In this document: in pieces, positions 1 to 7,366 of the stretch | Numbering within the stretch: position 1 is the first letter of the stretch | Layout of the letters: each line of letters opens with the position of its first letter | Notes under the pieces: generated by a model | Database searches by the model: none | Told to the model about the DNA's origin: nothing | The model's input: the letters and a program-made list of their open reading frames with translations, nothing else | Source of the DNA: Clostridiales bacterium | Lineage (GTDB): Bacteria > Bacillota > Clostridia > Oscillospirales > Acutalibacteraceae | NCBI GenBank assembly: GCA_012728445.1 | Contig: JAAYFA010000174.1 | Location: forward strand, 1 to 16,225 | Direction of reading: 5' to 3' | DNA length: 16,225 nucleotides | Program-made: the position numbers and the translations under genes

Positions 1-429
1 GTATAGAAGACGGATTCCGCCTATCATTGCAATGATCATAAGTGTAGAATTAATATATGCCGATCCGGGGGAATTCCCTACACCGCGAAGCCCGAAAAAA
101 TTGCCTATCTTCTCAATCCCAACGCTTAGAACGCCACCCATTATTGCAGCAAGGACACATTGGAAAAGCTCATAAAAGCCGGCATACTTCCATACATTGT
201 CGTATAAACCGAATATCTTAAAAACGAGCAAATATGCTATGGTAACAAGCACAAAACGAACAATCCTTGCAGAAATCAGAGAAACAATCCCTGATACGAT
301 AGAAGTATAGTTAGATGGATTGATTAAAATGATTGCGATAACAAACGCAATGTTGACAGCAACCACGTCAAACACATACAGCAATAATTTTGCTACCAAA
401 GCTTTTGATTTATCATGCGACTTTATCAA
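1..429 (-). CDS. CapD/FlaA1-type polysaccharide biosynthesis protein (NDP-sugar dehydratase/epimerase), N-terminal part only
   Basis: The first 143 codons of a membrane protein that runs off the left edge. The translation has about four hydrophobic segments (near residues 12-37, 60-82, 92-110 and 130-143). It carries the motif FGLYDNVWKYAGFYEL and ends in GGIRLLY. Both are typical of the membrane domain that precedes the Rossmann-fold catalytic domain in CapD/FlaA1/EpsC-like UDP-sugar 4,6-dehydratases. That catalytic domain is not in the window, so the enzymatic role is inferred from family resemblance. The start is TTG at 429. It lies about 8 nt after a GGAGGG Shine-Dalgarno site and no in-frame ATG precedes it. 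The gene has its own promoter and lies 126 bp downstream of the AraC-type gene on the same strand. A role in capsule or exopolysaccharide synthesis fits the nearby glycosyltransferase and GH16 enzyme. Confidence 0.72.
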   Translation of the reverse strand, partial: MIKSHDKSKALVAKLLLYVFDVVAVNIAFVIAIILINPSNYTSIVSGIVSLISARIVRFVLVTIAYLLVFKIFGLYDNVWKYAGFYELFQCVLAAIMGGVLSVGIEKIGNFFGLRGVGNSPGSAYINSTLMIIAMIGGIRLLY

Positions 430-463
430 AATATTCCCTCCGTTTATACACTCATTGCCTATA

Positions 464-492
464 ACTATAATATACTACTTATGTAAAGTCAA
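464..492 (-). promoter_or_regulatory. Sigma-A-like promoter of the CapD-like gene
   Basis: Read on the minus strand, TTGACT (487-492) and TATAGT (464-469) are separated by exactly 17 bp. This predicts a transcript start near 457, about 28 nt upstream of the TTG start codon. It implies that the gene is transcribed independently of the AraC-type gene behind it. Confidence 0.6.
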
Positions 493-555
493 AACAAATA
501 TACGATATGTATTATATGTTTTTTGATAGACTTGTTAAAGACTCGATTAGTTGCC

Positions 556-1323
556 TTATTTCCCGATATCCTGCTTTAAATTAGTAACCCTATACTGCTT
601 TGGTGTAAGACCCGTATGTCGCTTAAATATTTTGCTGAAATGACTTTGATCATAATAGCCAAGGCCCGTCCATATATCGCACAGCGGATCTTCGCTGGAT
701 GTCAACATCATTTTTGCCTCTTCTATTTTTTGCATCTGAATATAATCTGTAATACAGTTGCCGGTTTGCCGTTTAAAACTGCTGTTGAGGTAACTGGCGT
801 TCATTCCCAGGTTTTCGGCTATCTCTGCCACTGAAATGCGTTCACACAAGTGCAAGGAAACATAGGCTTTCACCTTTTCCGCCGAGGCGGAAAGCGACTT
901 GTCCAAGGACTTTTTTACCCTTCCCGTCAAGTCCAGCAAAAGTTTAATTGTCAGTGCATTGACATTTTCCGCTTTCCCGCATTCCTCACATAGCTTTGAG
1001 TAGTCTTCCCACACAACATTTATTGCATTTTCTTCCAACCCCGCCGCAATAGCTTTCTCACAAGCCAAGGCGCACAAGGCAATAAACCTATTTTTTCTGC
1101 TGCGTAAAGGAATGGCGACCTCGCTGTTTGAGCCGACGAATACATAAGCTTTAATAATCCTGCTGATACCGTTCATATCGCCTTTTGCCACACCGTCAAG
1201 CGCCGCCCGCTGCAAAGCACGGATAAAAAAGCCCGCTTCTTCTAAATCTGCCGCAAGTTCCGGTTGTGTTATTTTATCCTGTTTTTTTGTTACAGATCCG
1301 CTTTTATCTTTCAAAAACATCAC
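556..1323 (-). CDS. AraC-family transcriptional regulator
   Basis: A 255-residue DNA-binding regulator. The C-terminal AraC/XylS domain covers about residues 148-247. Its first helix-turn-helix is near 162-183 (ISVAEIAENLGMNASYLNSS). The second is near 212-234 and includes LGYYDQSHFSKIFKRHTG and the family hallmark TPKQYR. The N-terminal 145 residues are mainly helical, with the pattern SRKNRFIALCALACEKAI around 75-92. I recognise this layout from many Clostridia AraC regulators whose effector is unknown. It is not the cupin domain of sugar-binding AraC proteins. The start is either GTG (1321-1323) or the adjacent ATG (1318-1320). The SD is a poor G-rich match (GGCGGG), so the choice is open. 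It is divergent from the small gene at 1443, and an inverted repeat lies between them. It may control that gene and the polysaccharide genes beyond, which is inference. Confidence 0.9.
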   Translation of the reverse strand: MMFLKDKSGSVTKKQDKITQPELAADLEEAGFFIRALQRAALDGVAKGDMNGISRIIKAYVFVGSNSEVAIPLRSRKNRFIALCALACEKAIAAGLEENAINVVWEDYSKLCEECGKAENVNALTIKLLLDLTGRVKKSLDKSLSASAEKVKAYVSLHLCERISVAEIAENLGMNASYLNSSFKRQTGNCITDYIQMQKIEEAKMMLTSSEDPLCDIWTGLGYYDQSHFSKIFKRHTGLTPKQYRVTNLKQDIGK

Positions 1324-1336
1324 CGCCCGCCACTAA

Positions 1337-1345
1337 ATTATACCA
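1337..1345 (-). promoter_or_regulatory. Extended -10 promoter element of the AraC-family gene
   Basis: On the minus strand TGGTATAAT is a perfect extended -10. The -35 region is poor (TTGTAT, 16 bp upstream). The predicted transcript start is only about 8-10 nt from the start codon. The leader would be very short, which fits the weak ribosome binding site. Confidence 0.45.
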
Positions 1346-1355
1346 AAAAACACAA

Positions 1356-1380
1356 TTTATACAATACCAACGCGTATAAA
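1356..1380. promoter_or_regulatory. Inverted repeat in the divergent araC-type/small-gene intergenic region, possible operator
   Basis: TTTATAC (1356-1362) and GTATAAA (1374-1380) are perfect 7-bp complements separated by 11 bp. The repeat covers the -35 region of the AraC-type promoter. It also lies just upstream of a TATTAT (1386-1391) that could be the -10 of the gene at 1443, which lacks a recognisable -35. This is a suitable position for an autoregulator that also activates the divergent gene. The role is inferred. Confidence 0.4.
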
Positions 1381-1442
1381 AGTGATATTATTCATATGTT
1401 GAAGATCTCTTCGACTACTATTTATGAAAAGGGGTAAGCATT

Positions 1443-1754
1443 ATGATTGGTCTTGGTAAATGGATATGCCATGTTGACACCATGTTTTTCAGAGGGGACG
1501 CACGCATTCGCCTGTTCGACGACAACGGTAAATACGGTTTTGAACTCACACTGCCCGATATGGATATTCCGGAGGTTGTCATTAAAGATGTCACAGAGGA
1601 TGGCAATACATTAAAGGCCATAGCCAACATTGACCTTCTCCCCGGCAAAGATATTGACGTCACATTAACCTTTGACGGTGACACGTTTGAAGGACTTTTG
1701 AAAGTACCGTTTATCGGGAAAATCAAGTTGAAAGACGGAAAAAGAGACATCTAA
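1443..1754 (+). CDS. Small uncharacterised protein, copy 1
   Basis: A 103-residue acidic soluble protein whose function I do not recognise. It begins MIGLGKW and contains VDTMFF (11-16), EDGNTL, LLPGKDID and PFIGKIKLKDG near the C-terminus. Alternating hydrophobic and polar residues suggest an all-beta fold. No signal peptide, membrane segment or cysteine-rich motif is seen. It starts with ATG 8 nt after AAGGGG (1429-1434). A second gene at 4194-4538 encodes a clear paralogue: I count about 66 identities over 101 ungapped positions. A strong terminator follows, so it is probably monocistronic. It is divergent from the AraC-type regulator and may be its target. Conservation between the copies indicates a real protein rather than a chance reading frame. 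Confidence 0.85.
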   Translation: MIGLGKWICHVDTMFFRGDARIRLFDDNGKYGFELTLPDMDIPEVVIKDVTEDGNTLKAIANIDLLPGKDIDVTLTFDGDTFEGLLKVPFIGKIKLKDGKRDI

Positions 1755-1770
1755 TTTTTCAAAATGTTTT

Positions 1771-1810
1771 AAACGGGGCGGAGCAATCTGCCTCGTTTAT
1801 TTTATTTTAG
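1771..1810 (+). terminator. Rho-independent terminator of small gene copy 1
   Basis: A 12-bp stem pairs 1771-1782 with 1787-1798, with two G-U pairs. The loop is the GNRA-type tetraloop GCAA, and the T-rich tail ATTTTATTTTAG follows. It separates the small gene from the GH16 gene promoter. Confidence 0.85.
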
Positions 1811-1817
1811 GGTGACA

Positions 1818-1846
1818 TAGACAGATGCGCCTTTATTGGTTATAAT
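1818..1846 (+). promoter_or_regulatory. Sigma-A-like promoter of the GH16 gene
   Basis: TAGACA (1818-1823) and a perfect TATAAT (1841-1846) are spaced by 17 bp. The predicted start near 1853 lies just upstream of the AGGAGG ribosome binding site (1864-1869). Confidence 0.7.
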
Positions 1847-1875
1847 TGAATGAATTAGAATGAAGGAGGCTAAAA

Positions 1876-2787
1876 GTGATGGCGTTTTTAGAAAAGTTCC
1901 TTGTTTTCCGTGAAATTCGGATGGTGCAACGGCTTATTGCCGCGCTGTTAATTATTGTTGAGGTGCTGGGCGCTTTGATTTTTGGGTTTCCACAAACACC
2001 CCGTGGTCAAGAAATCGATCTTGATGCGTGGGAACTCGTCTGGGCGGACGAATTTGACGGCACCGGGCTTGACACGAGCAAATGGCGCCCGGCGGGCGAT
2101 GGTCTGCGCCGCGGCGGTTACTGGGATGTGAATAATGCCATCGTTGAAAACGGGTTTCTTTACCTGCGCACCGATTACCAAGAAGCCGGACGCTTTGGCC
2201 CCGGCTGGTACAGCGGCGCAATTGAAACACGTGGTCTTTATGAAAAAGCATACGGCTACTATGAATGTCGTTGCATTTGCCCGGGAGCCGCAGGGCTTTG
2301 GGGTGCTTTCTGGATGTACGCTCATGGTGTAGGCACGATTGACGGCAGCGGCAACGACGGCGCAGAAATTGACATTTTCGAGTCTCCGTCGTTTGCAAAT
2401 CCTAAAAAAAAGATGCGTGACAGCGTCACACACACCATCCACTTTGATGGATACGGCGAAGAGCACCAATCCACATTTTTAGGTTCTTATAAAGCCGTGA
2501 AGCCATATACCGAGTTTAACACCTACGGGCTTGAGTGGAACGAGAACGAATGCATTTTCTACATCAACGGGGTCGAGACGGACAGAATCGATGGCAAATA
2601 CGTTTCGCAGGTGAAAGAGTGGATGCTGCTCACGGTGGAAGTCGGCGGAAGCAATGCAGTCCCGGGGGCGAACCAAGCCGGCGTGGTTGAAATCGGCGGC
2701 AACGGCATTATCACCGCAAATCCGTCCGAGGTGTTTCCGGTTGATATGGTGGTCGATTATGTCCGGGTATATGACAGGCTTGGTTAA
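1876..2787 (+). CDS. Membrane-anchored glycoside hydrolase family 16 (beta-glucanase/laminarinase-like)
   Basis: A 303-residue enzyme predicted to cut beta-1,3 or mixed-linkage beta-glucans, or a related galactan, outside the cell. One hydrophobic segment (about 18-38) follows a short basic N-terminus. This fits a signal anchor or uncleaved signal peptide. The GH16 domain runs from about residue 52 to the end. The catalytic motif EIDIFE gives E164 as nucleophile, D166 as helper and E169 as acid/base. The extra residue in ExDxxE marks the beta-bulge type (laminarinases, agarases, carrageenases). Flanking GH16-typical pieces are GAIETRG, GLWGAFWM and HTIHFDGYG, and the C-terminus is VVDYVRVY. 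The start is GTG at 1876 or the next codon ATG at 1879. Both suit AGGAGG, with spacings of 6 and 9 nt. A glycosyltransferase follows after 97 bp, so the pair may be co-transcribed. The exact substrate cannot be assigned. Confidence 0.9.
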   Translation: MMAFLEKFLVFREIRMVQRLIAALLIIVEVLGALIFGFPQTPRGQEIDLDAWELVWADEFDGTGLDTSKWRPAGDGLRRGGYWDVNNAIVENGFLYLRTDYQEAGRFGPGWYSGAIETRGLYEKAYGYYECRCICPGAAGLWGAFWMYAHGVGTIDGSGNDGAEIDIFESPSFANPKKKMRDSVTHTIHFDGYGEEHQSTFLGSYKAVKPYTEFNTYGLEWNENECIFYINGVETDRIDGKYVSQVKEWMLLTVEVGGSNAVPGANQAGVVEIGGNGIITANPSEVFPVDMVVDYVRVYDRLG

Positions 2788-2884
2788 AGTGAACACGCTT
2801 TTCACCATATCAAAACAAAACGTCAGGGTATTTATCCTCGGGCATTTACCCGGCTGAATAATTTGTGAATATCGGAATATTATT

Positions 2885-4024
2885 ATGAAACTAAAAATAT
2901 GTTTAATCAACCATGGTCTTTCTACCGGAGGAACAGATTCGTTCATTATGAATATAATCAGAGGCCTTGACAAGGATGATTTCGATATTTCTCTTGTTAT
3001 GGCGCTGGACGGACAAAACACTCGGCAATTCCATGAAGATGATGCAATAATTGAAGGCGCGCATATTTTTCGCACATGTGATCTTAACGGCATCCGGAAA
3101 AAATGGCTGCATTATATACGGCTTAAAAGCATTCTGAAATCAGCCGGGCCTTTTGATGTGGTTCACTCCAATATGGATCTTTTCAACGGGATTAATTTAC
3201 TGGCAGCGCGCTTGACCGGTGTAAGAACAAGAATCAGCCATTCTCACACCACCGGAAGCCAATATGAAGCCGAGACGAAAAGGCACTTGTCGGTTAATTT
3301 ATATCGCCGAATTATGCGAACCCTAATCCGCATCAATTCCACACACCTCCTGGGTTGCGGTGCGGATGCTATGGATTATTTATACGGGAAGAAGTGGAGC
3401 CAAGATCCCCGGTCTGCGATTGTTTATAACGGAATCGATCTTCAAAAATTTGTTCGCTCAGACGATGAAAAAGAGTCATCGGCCACCATACAGGGCCTCG
3501 ACATAACCCAAAGGAATATTGTGACGGTTGGTCATATGTCGGATGTTAAAAACCCGCTTTTCATTGTTGATGTCATATCTGAATTGGCCAAAACGGATGA
3601 TTCCTATCACTTTTATTGGGTTGGAACCGGAAAATTATTGCCTCAAATAGTCAAACGCATTGAGGATTCAGGTGTAGCCGGTTTCTTTACATTATTAGGG
3701 ACTCGAAACGATGTTGCCGGGATTTTGAAATGCTACGATTGCTTTTTATTGCCAAGTATTTTTGAAGGGTTGAGCCTCTCTCTGATTGAAGCGCAAGCGG
3801 CCGGGCTGGATTGCTTTGTTTCGGACAGCGTAACGAGGGAAGCAGATTGCGGTAAATGTCAGTATATCAGCTTGCAAAAAAGCGCTGAACAATGGGCTGA
3901 GATCATTCATAATCATTTCAGTTCGCAAGAACCGTTTGTAATTGATCAAGTTTTGTTGAATCGTTTCAGCCTGGAATCCATGCTCACGCAAACCGAGAAA
4001 ATATATCTTAATAACAAAAGTTGA
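2885..4024 (+). CDS. GT4-family glycosyltransferase (EpsF-like)
   Basis: A 379-residue cytoplasmic or membrane-associated glycosyltransferase of the GT-B fold, with a retaining mechanism expected for GT4. The N-terminal Rossmann domain opens KICLINHGLSTGGTDSFI, with the glycine-rich acceptor loop near 11-16. It also has FDVVHSN (90-96) and RISHSHTTG (116-124). The C-terminal donor domain carries VYNGID (180-185), VTVGHMSDVKNP (213-224) and WVGTGK. The diagnostic EX7E motif EGLSLSLIE gives E294 and E302. This pattern matches EpsF-type enzymes that add sugars during exopolysaccharide assembly. The ATG start has only a weak SD (GGA at 2874-2876). There is no clear promoter in the 97-bp gap, so read-through from the GH16 gene is likely. 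I see no convincing terminator behind it. The sugar donor and acceptor are unknown. Confidence 0.9.
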   Translation: MKLKICLINHGLSTGGTDSFIMNIIRGLDKDDFDISLVMALDGQNTRQFHEDDAIIEGAHIFRTCDLNGIRKKWLHYIRLKSILKSAGPFDVVHSNMDLFNGINLLAARLTGVRTRISHSHTTGSQYEAETKRHLSVNLYRRIMRTLIRINSTHLLGCGADAMDYLYGKKWSQDPRSAIVYNGIDLQKFVRSDDEKESSATIQGLDITQRNIVTVGHMSDVKNPLFIVDVISELAKTDDSYHFYWVGTGKLLPQIVKRIEDSGVAGFFTLLGTRNDVAGILKCYDCFLLPSIFEGLSLSLIEAQAAGLDCFVSDSVTREADCGKCQYISLQKSAEQWAEIIHNHFSSQEPFVIDQVLLNRFSLESMLTQTEKIYLNNKS

Positions 4025-4145
4025 TTGTCCATTTTATATCCGGATAGCCATAATTTTAGTTACTTCTCCACAAAGTAAATCTTATTCATCCTTAGAGTCA
4101 TACAAAAAAACATAAAACATACAATACAAAATAAAATTCATACCC

Positions 4146-4151
4146 TATAAT
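4146..4151 (+). promoter_or_regulatory. Possible -10 element of small gene copy 2
   Basis: A perfect TATAAT lies 43 bp upstream of the GTG start. The -35 position is poor (AATACA at 17 bp), so any promoter here may need an activator. The rest of the 169-bp gap (4025-4193) is AT-rich and shows no other feature. Confidence 0.4.
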
Positions 4152-4193
4152 AGCATCGTTGATAATTCAACAAATAAAAATTAAGGATTTATT

Positions 4194-4538
4194 GTGATCG
4201 GTCTTGGCAAATGGTCTGTTTGCGTGGACACAATGTTTTTCAGTGGCGAAACGTTTTTTACCATTAAGGACAACAACGGCGAATATGGATGGGAGCTTGA
4301 TGTCCCCGGCGTAGATGTTCCCGAAATTGAAATCCACGATATCAAGGAAGACGGCAATACCTTAACAGCAACTGCGAATGTCGACCTCCTCCCGGGCAAA
4401 GATATCGACATTACGGCAACTTTTGAAGAGAACACTTTTGAAGGGCTGATTAAAATTCCTTTCATCGGCAAAATCAAGCTCAAGGACGGAAAAAAGTCAT
4501 TTAGTTTTGTATTTCAATATCAAAAAAGTGAATCATAA
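4194..4538 (+). CDS. Small uncharacterised protein, copy 2
   Basis: A 114-residue paralogue of the protein at 1443-1754. It shares MIGLGKW, VDTMFF, EDGNTL, LLPGKDID and PFIGKIKLKDGK without gaps. It differs in its C-terminus, which extends about 11 residues further with an aromatic stretch (SFSFVFQYQ). The start is GTG, 6 nt after AAGGA (4183-4187). Function is unknown and no signal peptide or membrane segment is seen. The alternating pattern again suggests a beta-rich fold. Its stop codon lies inside the stem of the following terminator, whose right arm resembles that of copy 1. The duplication therefore probably included the 3' flank. Confidence 0.85.
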   Translation: MIGLGKWSVCVDTMFFSGETFFTIKDNNGEYGWELDVPGVDVPEIEIHDIKEDGNTLTATANVDLLPGKDIDITATFEENTFEGLIKIPFIGKIKLKDGKKSFSFVFQYQKSES

Positions 4539-4568
4539 ACGGGACAGGTTTTAATCTGTCCCGTTTAT
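4535..4568. terminator. Bidirectional terminator between small gene copy 2 and the sulfatase gene
   Basis: A perfect 13-bp stem pairs 4535-4547 with 4556-4568 around an 8-nt loop. On the plus strand it is followed by ATTTTTATG. On the minus strand it is followed by a T-rich run (complement of the A-run at 4522-4527). It lies between two convergent genes and overlaps the stop codon of the plus-strand gene. Confidence 0.8.
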
Positions 4569-4572
4569 ATTT

Positions 4573-5919
4573 TTATGATGCAGGCAAAATTTCCGGCTCT
4601 TGTTCTCCCGCCTGCCGCATGTTTTTCTTCAGTATTTTTGCCAATCCCCATCGTGTCTCAACATAGTCCGGGTGTAAAACAAGATTATTCAGCTCATGGG
4701 GGTCATTTTCAAGGTCATACAAATATTCCTCGATGTAAATTGAACTGCCCGCATCTTTCCACCCGCTTTTATCCGGCGCACTTACCGAATATTTCCATTT
4801 TTTTGTCCGGATGGCTCTGCCGACCTGACTTTCGCTTATTTGCATAAATATTTCTTCCGGCCACTCTGTCGCGTTTTCACTAACCAGCTGTTGCAAGGGA
4901 CCGCCTTGCATATCATCGGGCTTTCTTATACCGGCGCTAGCGAGCAGTGTTGACGGAATATCCATTAAACTCACCAGTTCGCGAACTGTTTTCCCACCCA
5001 TGAAGCCGGGTCCATAGGCCAGCATCGGTATACGGGTGCTGGCATCGTGACAGGAACGCTTATACTCATTGTTTCGTGTGCGAAAGTGCGAGCCATGATC
5101 ACTCGTATAAATGATCACGGTGTTTTCGGCAAGACCCAAGCCGGCCAATTCATCTGCAATTCTCCCGACGTTGTAGTCCAGACTATTGCAACAACCGAGG
5201 TAATCCGGATAGCTCTTTTTCCAGTCCCCTTTTTGGCCTGCAAGGTCCCCCGGCGCTTCAAAATTTTTGAATTTTTGTTTGGAGCCCCGCGGTCCCTCAA
5301 AGCGGAAATGATCATTTTGGTGATGCGGTTCGATATAGGACAAGAACAAGAAAAATGGCTTTTCGAGCGATCTTGTTTTTAAATAATCCAACGCAAAGTC
5401 CGTCATCCGGTCCGCCCGGTAGCCTTTGAACGCTACTTTTTGCATATCTCCGTCAAACAGGTGACCGTTATAGCCATGCGAAGTTTTTTCCAGCACGTCG
5501 CTTGCAAGCCAATAATCGTTGTATCCACCCCGTAAATACTCGGGAACGGGCTTGCCGGAATAATCAAAATGTTCGCCGATATCTTCACGAGAGCCGCCCT
5601 CGGTAGATGCCAGATGCCACTTGCCAATGTAACCGGTCTCGTATCCGTTTTCTGAAAAATACTTGGCAATCGTCTTTTCATCGGGCTTCATCGCAATGCC
5701 GTTGCGGTAACAGCCGGTTTGTGTCGCGTATTTCCCGGTTTGCACACACGACCTCGCCGGTCCACAGACAGGTTGGCAAGTAAACGCATTTTCAAAAAGA
5801 ACGCCTTTTTTTGCTAGGTTGTCCAGATTTGGTGTCACATCTAACTTTTGCCCGTAACAGCCCATGGTGTCCCACCGCTGTTGGTCGGAAAAAATAAAAA
5901 TGATGTTAGGCTTTGACAA
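4573..5919 (-). CDS. Sulfatase (formylglycine-dependent type I family)
   Basis: A 448-residue enzyme predicted to hydrolyse sulfate esters, probably on a sugar. The sulfatase signature is VCGPARSCVQTGKY. C52 is the residue converted to formylglycine and R56 completes CxPxR. Metal ligands are expected at D12 and Q13 (FSDQQRW) and at D274 and H275 (TSDHGSH). K100 and H102 of GKWH are the usual sulfate-binding residues. The N-terminus enters the catalytic fold at residue 5 and there is no signal peptide, so the enzyme appears cytoplasmic. It would then act on imported sulfated saccharides. The start is TTG (5917-5919) with AAGGGGA about 8 nt upstream. It follows glnA by 109 bp with neither a strong promoter nor a clear terminator between them, so read-through from glnA is possible. 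No formylglycine-generating enzyme or anSME is in the window. Confidence 0.9.
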   Translation of the reverse strand: MSKPNIIFIFSDQQRWDTMGCYGQKLDVTPNLDNLAKKGVLFENAFTCQPVCGPARSCVQTGKYATQTGCYRNGIAMKPDEKTIAKYFSENGYETGYIGKWHLASTEGGSREDIGEHFDYSGKPVPEYLRGGYNDYWLASDVLEKTSHGYNGHLFDGDMQKVAFKGYRADRMTDFALDYLKTRSLEKPFFLFLSYIEPHHQNDHFRFEGPRGSKQKFKNFEAPGDLAGQKGDWKKSYPDYLGCCNSLDYNVGRIADELAGLGLAENTVIIYTSDHGSHFRTRNNEYKRSCHDASTRIPMLAYGPGFMGGKTVRELVSLMDIPSTLLASAGIRKPDDMQGGPLQQLVSENATEWPEEIFMQISESQVGRAIRTKKWKYSVSAPDKSGWKDAGSSIYIEEYLYDLENDPHELNNLVLHPDYVETRWGLAKILKKNMRQAGEQEPEILPAS

Positions 5920-6028
5920 AACAATTTCCCCTTTTTATAGAAACAACTATTGCGTGTACTTGTACAGTCACCGAATGTGCAGGCCAAAACAGGCGAAGGT
6001 TTTAACCGCGATTAGCGTTTTTGTAAAA

Positions 6029-7366
6029 TCAGTACTTATACATATAATTCTCGATCTCCCATTGACTGATGCTGGAGCGGTACGCATTTAGCTCTCTTTT
6101 CTTTGAATACATATACTGATTGAACACATGTTCGCCGAGACACTGTTTCATAAAATTGTCATTTTCATACAGTTCAATTGCTTCTTCCAAAGTGCCGGGA
6201 AGTGTTTCGATTTTAACTTGGTCGCTTTGTCTTCTTCCGATTTTGAAGATATTGGTATTGGTCGCCGGCGGCGGTGTTAACTCCCTTTCAATCCCGTCGA
6301 GACCGGCCATGAGGCATGCCGCAAGCCCGAGATAGGGGTTGCACGCCGCATCGGGACTACGCAGCTCAATTCTGGTGCCCATCCCACGAGATGCGGGGAT
6401 TCTGATAAGCGCGCTACGGTTTTTGCTTGACCAGGAAAGGTGCACCGGTGCTTCGTACCCCGGAACAAGGCGCCTGTATGAATTGACCAAGGGGTTGAGG
6501 ACAAGCGTCATTGCCTTGGAATGTTCCATAACGCCGGCAACAAATTTGTATGCCGTTTGGCTTAAAGCATTCTGGTCCGATTCATCATAAAAAGCATTTT
6601 TCAGACCTTTAAAAAGCGACATATTCAGGTGCATACCGGAGCCGTTTTGACCGAATATCGGTTTCGGCATAAATGTAGCGACAAAGCCGTGCTGCTGGGC
6701 AACACTCTTGACAACATATTTGAAGGTGAGCACATTATCCGCCGTGCGAAGCGCATCATCGTATGCAAAACCGATTTCATGCTGAGACGGTGCAACGGCA
6801 TGATGAGAACCTTCAACGCCAAAGTCCATTTCTTCAAGAATGGAACAAATTTCTCTGCGGCACTCCTCGCCTTTGTCGACGGGGCCTATATCAAAATAGC
6901 CGCCCCTATCACCGGTTTCGGTGGAAAGATTGCCATCCCCATTGTCCGGGAACAGATAAAACTCACATTCGGCCCCAACATTGAAAGAAAAACCCAGATA
7001 CGCTGCTTTTTTCAGCGCCTTTTTCAAGATGTAACGGGGATCACCCGGAAAGGCCATACCTTCGGGGCCATACACATCACACATAACACGGGCAACTTTG
7101 CCTTCACCCATAGGAGAATACCAAGGGAAAACGGAAAAGGTATCATAGTCCGGGTAAAGGCACATATCCGATTCCTCAACCCTGACAAAGCCCTCGATAT
7201 TAGAACCGTCAAATGTGCATTCATTGTTAAGCGCCTGCTCAAACTGGCTTCTGGTAACTTCAAGACTTTTTAAAGCGCCCAAAACATCCGTAAACTGTAA
7301 TCTTAAAAATCGAATATTTTTCTCATCTGCAATTCTGAGAATATCCTCTTTTGTATACTTGCTCAT
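6029..7366 (-). CDS. glnA: Glutamine synthetase type I (GSI-alpha)
   Basis: A 445-residue cytoplasmic enzyme that joins ammonia and glutamate using ATP. It forms dodecamers in its family. Visible motifs are FDGSNIEGFVRVEESDM, ECEFYLF, GSHHAVAPSQHEIGF, NGSGMHLNMSLF and the loop NSYRRLVPGYEAPV. The C-terminus resembles Bacillus GS, and the adenylylation tyrosine region of GSI-beta enzymes is absent. R62 of GFVR matches the residue needed for feedback inhibition in Bacillus subtilis GS. That numbering fits only if the protein starts at MSKYTKED. This ATG (7364-7366) has AAGGAG 8 nt upstream. The longer in-frame ATG at 7399 would place that SD inside the gene, so I rejected it. A strong promoter lies about 100 nt upstream. 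I did not find a clear GlnR box in the leader. Confidence 0.96.
   Translation of the reverse strand: MSKYTKEDILRIADEKNIRFLRLQFTDVLGALKSLEVTRSQFEQALNNECTFDGSNIEGFVRVEESDMCLYPDYDTFSVFPWYSPMGEGKVARVMCDVYGPEGMAFPGDPRYILKKALKKAAYLGFSFNVGAECEFYLFPDNGDGNLSTETGDRGGYFDIGPVDKGEECRREICSILEEMDFGVEGSHHAVAPSQHEIGFAYDDALRTADNVLTFKYVVKSVAQQHGFVATFMPKPIFGQNGSGMHLNMSLFKGLKNAFYDESDQNALSQTAYKFVAGVMEHSKAMTLVLNPLVNSYRRLVPGYEAPVHLSWSSKNRSALIRIPASRGMGTRIELRSPDAACNPYLGLAACLMAGLDGIERELTPPPATNTNIFKIGRRQSDQVKIETLPGTLEEAIELYENDNFMKQCLGEHVFNQYMYSKKRELNAYRSSISQWEIENYMYKY

Noticed and set aside
2788..2884. Small hairpins (GTGAA/TTCAC and CGGG/CCCG) after the GH16 gene as a terminator
   Set aside because: Stems are only 4-5 bp and no T-run follows, so read-through into the glycosyltransferase gene is more likely.
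6629..7273. Plus-strand reading frame of 214 codons
   Set aside because: It is fully antisense to glnA, a certain gene, and has no domain of its own.
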